A stretch of DNA of 38,042 nt from Veillonella sp. DNF00869. GTDB lineage: Bacteria; Bacillota; Negativicutes; Veillonellales; Veillonellaceae. The notes under the pieces are model-generated. The model did no database searches and was not told the DNA's origin. It saw only the letters and a list, made by a program, of their open reading frames with translations. Made by a program: the position numbers and the translations under genes. Of this stretch, positions 37,983-38,042 are shown one piece after another; position 1 is the first letter of the stretch; each line of letters opens with the position of its first letter. Location of the stretch: the NCBI RefSeq assembly GCF_001553345.1, contig NZ_KQ960748.1, positions 1 through 38,042 of the forward strand. Direction: 5' to 3'.

Positions 37983-38042
37983 ATGGCAAAAGCAAAATTT
38001 GAACGTAATAAGCCACACGTTAACATTGGTACTATCGGTCAC
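37983..38042 (+). CDS. tuf: Elongation factor Tu (5' end only)
   Basis: The first 20 codons, [20 protein letters not shown], are the standard EF-Tu start up to the beginning of the G1 loop. The gene is cut by the window edge. GGGAGG lies about ten bases upstream. Last visible gene of the str operon, with an 81-base gap after fusA that contains a hairpin. Confidence 0.96.
   Translation, partial: MAKAKFERNKPHVNIGTIGH

Overview
The window looks like a chromosomal core segment of an AT-rich, low-GC Firmicute, most likely a Negativicute close to Veillonella. That placement is inference. It rests on the codon use, the fused CobA-HemD, the ylm-type division cluster, the detached rpoBC operon and the very long RpoB and RpoC, not on any search. 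There are no rRNA or tRNA genes, insertion sequences, phage genes or CRISPR arrays. All genes but one (an MFS transporter at 19.9-21.1 kb) are on the + strand.

Layout. Positions 1-3.2 kb hold a DUF2156 protein that appears to start at a rare ATT codon, a LysE-type exporter and an Eis-like acetyltransferase, with strong terminators between them. Positions 3.4-6.7 kb hold a tight two-gene unit: a 968-aa protein with a PLD-like nuclease domain, an SF2 helicase and a DUF3427 region, followed 11 bases later by a Nudix hydrolase. This is the most defence- or repair-like locus of the window. Positions 6.8-7.4 kb encode a secreted two-repeat protein. Positions 7.5-12.0 kb hold pgeF and then the division-associated run yggS-sepF-proC-ylmH-divIVA, closed by a terminator. 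Positions 12.1-18.8 kb are a tetrapyrrole operon: precorrin-2 dehydrogenase, hemA, hemC, cobA-hemD, hemB, hemL. It carries glutamyl-tRNA to uroporphyrinogen III and on to sirohydrochlorin, the branch feeding siroheme and cobalamin. A mercaptopyruvate sulfurtransferase follows behind a nested hairpin and converges on the MFS gene at a bidirectional terminator.

Positions 21.2-24.6 kb hold ileS under a T-box riboswitch with an AUC specifier. A cysteine hydrolase and a small 2[4Fe-4S] ferredoxin follow. Positions 25.5-34.2 kb are rpoB-rpoC behind a perfect TTGACA-17-TATAAT promoter and a leader of about 200 nt, without the usual rplJ-rplL upstream. Positions 34.5 kb to the end are the str operon: L7Ae-like protein, rpsL, rpsG, fusA and the first 20 codons of tuf.

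Most notable observations: (1) RpoC has three copies of a module of about 45 residues where the usual protein has one, stretching the second zinc site; (2) RpoB has an insertion of well over 100 residues just before the conserved ATPVFDGA segment; (3) the PLD-helicase-DUF3427/Nudix pair; (4) the ATT start; (5) several unexplained dyads and repeats at promoters and leaders (pgeF, yggS, sseA, MFS, ferredoxin).
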